This document shows, in pieces, positions 5,484-6,237 of a stretch of DNA of 6,237 nt. The stretch's first letter is position 1, and every line of letters starts with the position of its first letter. The stretch covers positions 1 to 6,237 of the forward strand of contig DAIOLC010000070.1 of NCBI GenBank assembly GCA_036756425.1, in the 5' to 3' direction. The DNA is from UBA6115 sp012514225. GTDB taxonomy: Bacteria > Bacillota > Clostridia > Christensenellales > Aristaeellaceae. The notes under the pieces were generated by a model. It did no database searches. It worked only from the letters and a program-made list of their open reading frames with translations, and was not told where the DNA came from. A program made the position numbers and the translations under genes.

Positions 5484-5497
5484 GGCGCCGCGGCGCC
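5484..5497. repeat. 14-bp perfect palindrome upstream of tRNA-Lys promoter
   Basis: GGCGCCGCGGCGCC is its own reverse complement and ends two bases before the tRNA-Lys -35 element, within the 154-bp spacer between the kinase and tRNA-Lys. A second inverted repeat, GGCGGC/GCCGCC, occupies about 5421-5441. In GC-rich DNA such palindromes arise readily, so a function is uncertain. Confidence 0.4.
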
Positions 5498-5499
5498 CC

Positions 5500-5528
5500 T
5501 TGACGATTTCTGGCTGTTTGGCTATCAT
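5500..5528 (+). promoter_or_regulatory. Promoter of tRNA-Lys
   Basis: TTGACG (5500-5505), a 17-base spacer and TATCAT (5523-5528) place the start of transcription near 5535, some 19 bases before the mature tRNA. The short leader is nearly filled by a TTGCC-TTTC-GGCAA hairpin (5534-5547). Confidence 0.75.
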
Positions 5529-5553
5529 ACCCCTTGCCTTTCGGCAAAAACCG

Positions 5554-5629
5554 GACCCATTAGCTCAGTTGGCAGAGCACTTGACTTTTAATCAAGGTGT
5601 CCCGCGTTCGAGTCGCGGATGGGTCACCA
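5554..5629 (+). tRNA. tRNA-Lys (anticodon TTT)
   Basis: A complete 76-base cloverleaf with encoded CCA. The acceptor GACCCAT pairs with ATGGGTC (5619-5625), followed by discriminator A and CCA. The D stem is GCTC/GAGC. The anticodon stem CTTGA/TCAAG encloses CTTTTAA with TTT at 5587-5589. The T stem CCGCG/CGCGG encloses TTCGAGT. It reads AAA and AAG lysine codons. It has its own promoter and terminator, so it is transcribed alone. Confidence 0.97.
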
Positions 5630-5637
5630 CCAGAATA

Positions 5638-5670
5638 CCGTTGAAGAATCAAATGCTTCGACGGTTTTTT
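5638..5670 (+). terminator. Intrinsic terminator of tRNA-Lys
   Basis: CCGTTGAAG and CTTCGACGG form a nine-base-pair stem with one G-T wobble around a nine-base loop, followed at once by six Ts (5665-5670). It begins nine bases after the tRNA CCA end. Confidence 0.9.
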
Positions 5671-5989
5671 GTATTAATAAAACAGAAATATCGTTCCCAT
5701 AAAATCGACACAATTCACGCAGTTTTACGCAATGTTGGTCGTATTTTTGGTCATAGTTTTCACCTCTTATCCGATGAAATGCGCCGATTAATCTGTCCAT
5801 ACCGAGGCAGGGTGCAAGGCATAAACCAAGTATTGAGCCGGCCACGCAACTGATGGACAAGAGGCCATACGCCCCATCTGACTTTTCCGGGCTTTCAGCA
5901 TGCCGGTCGTACGGCTGAAACGCTTGCAAACTCCATCGGGACAGGACGGCACAGGGTTCATCCTTCATCCGCTCCGCGCCAAAAAGATG
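5671..5989. other. AT-richer spacer with no convincing gene
   Basis: This stretch between the tRNA-Lys terminator and the tRNA-Leu promoter is visibly AT-richer than the rest of the window in its first 150 bases. The only sizeable open frame is a minus-strand 114-codon one (5968 to 5624). It runs through the terminator and into the 3' end of tRNA-Lys, and no ribosome site stands out, so I do not call it. The one gene-like signal is the micro-ORF with a good ribosome site listed separately. The change in composition suggests an inserted or relic element. Confidence 0.5.
5674..5754 (-). pseudogene. Possible relic small gene with in-frame stop, good ribosome site
   Basis: On the minus strand AGAGGTG (5761-5767) stands six bases before an ATG at 5752-5754. 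The frame reads MTKNTTNIA, then TAA (5725-5727), and continues in frame as NCVNCVDFMGTIFLFY to a second TAA at 5674-5676. It is either a nine-residue peptide or leader, or the broken start of a short protein with a CxxC pair. I do not recognise a family. The ribosome site and spacing are better than chance usually gives, but so short a frame cannot be supported by coding signal alone. Confidence 0.25.
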
Positions 5990-6018
5990 TTGACAAATCG
6001 GAGGCGCATCCCTACAAT
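5990..6018 (+). promoter_or_regulatory. Promoter of tRNA-Leu / tRNA-Gly
   Basis: Consensus TTGACA (5990-5995), a 17-base spacer and TACAAT (6013-6018) make this the strongest promoter in the window. Transcription should begin near 6025, about 40 bases before tRNA-Leu. Confidence 0.85.
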
Positions 6019-6065
6019 CTCTTTTGCGCCTGAAATCGCCGCGGGGCAGCGCGGGCGGGAAGTCT

Positions 6066-6149
6066 GCGGACGTGGCGGAACGGCAGACGCGCCAGACTTA
6101 GGATCTGGTGCCTAACGGCGTAAGAGTTCAAGTCTCTTCGTCCGCACCA
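6066..6149 (+). tRNA. tRNA-Leu (anticodon TAG)
   Basis: A complete 84-base class II tRNA with encoded CCA. The acceptor GCGGACG pairs with CGTCCGC (6139-6145), then discriminator A and CCA. The anticodon stem CCAGA/TCTGG encloses CTTAGGA with TAG at 6099-6101. A long variable arm follows (TGCC-TAAC-GGCG), then T stem AAGAG/CTCTT around TTCAAGT. It reads CUA and, by wobble, other CUN leucine codons. Confidence 0.96.
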
Positions 6150-6157
6150 GCCAGGCC

Positions 6158-6177
6158 CCGGGGCGCGGGTTCCCCGG
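6158..6177 (+). repeat. Stem-loop between tRNA-Leu and tRNA-Gly
   Basis: CCGGGG and CCCCGG form an exact six-base-pair stem around an eight-base loop, filling most of the 34-base spacer between the two tRNAs. With no T-run after it, the tRNAs are probably one transcript and the stem a processing spacer. Confidence 0.6.
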
Positions 6178-6183
6178 ATACCT

Positions 6184-6237
6184 GCGGTAGTAGCTCAGTT
6201 GGTAGAGCGCAACCTTGCCAAGGTTGAGGTCGCGAGT
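6184..6237 (+). tRNA. tRNA-Gly (anticodon GCC), cut by the window end
   Basis: The first 54 bases of a tRNA: acceptor 5' strand GCGGTAG (6184-6190), D stem GCTC/GAGC, and anticodon stem CAACC/GGTTG enclosing TTGCCAA with GCC at 6217-6219. The T arm and acceptor 3' strand lie beyond 6237. No separate promoter is seen, so it is probably transcribed with tRNA-Leu. Confidence 0.93.

Noticed and set aside
5624..5968. Minus-strand 114-codon open frame between the tRNA genes
   Set aside because: It overlaps the tRNA-Lys terminator and the tRNA's 3' end, has no clear ribosome site and no recognisable domain. It may reflect a repeat, but not a supported gene.
5554..6237. Integrated mobile element at the tRNA genes
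   Set aside because: No integrase, and no direct repeat of a tRNA 3' end, was seen within the window.

Overview
The window is GC-rich bacterial DNA with strong Shine-Dalgarno sites, good TTGACA/TATAAT-type promoters and tRNA genes that encode their own CCA ends. These traits suit a high-GC member of the Bacillota (Clostridia or a Christensenellales-like gut or digester anaerobe). That is inference from style and gene content; no taxonomic marker is present.

Layout. Positions 1-5399 hold a carbohydrate-use cluster in three transcription units. On the minus strand from 2331 down to 1 lie a Gfo/Idh/MocA NAD(P)-dependent oxidoreductase, a periplasmic-binding-protein-type sugar receptor and the first 57 codons of a sugar ABC transporter ATPase. 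Diverging on the plus strand (2687-3289) is a single-domain SIS sugar-phosphate isomerase of the KpsF/KdsD type. On the minus strand from 5399 to 3475 are a PfkB-family sugar kinase and a class II (zinc) ketose-bisphosphate aldolase; the aldolase also has a good promoter of its own. The isomerase and aldolase units converge on a 185-bp spacer with a possible terminator. From 5500 to the end the window changes to tRNA genes: tRNA-Lys(TTT) with its own promoter and terminator, about 320 bp of AT-richer DNA with no convincing gene, then tRNA-Leu(TAG) and tRNA-Gly(GCC), probably one transcript, with the Gly gene cut by the window end.

How the genes may work together. The receptor and ATPase would import an unphosphorylated sugar, polyol or sugar acid. 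The oxidoreductase would change its redox state, the SIS protein would interconvert an aldose phosphate and a ketose phosphate, the PfkB kinase would add a phosphate, and the aldolase would split the product into two three-carbon units. This isomerase-kinase-aldolase logic parallels the tagatose-6-phosphate route, and the oxidoreductase-kinase-aldolase part parallels inositol catabolism, but the set matches neither fully. The substrate cannot be read from the sequence.

Regulation. The divergent region 2332-2686 carries one good promoter in each direction, each with a related imperfect palindrome (AAACGAT...GCG core) just downstream of the predicted start of transcription. This is the usual position for a LacI-type repressor operator. 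No regulator gene lies in the window.
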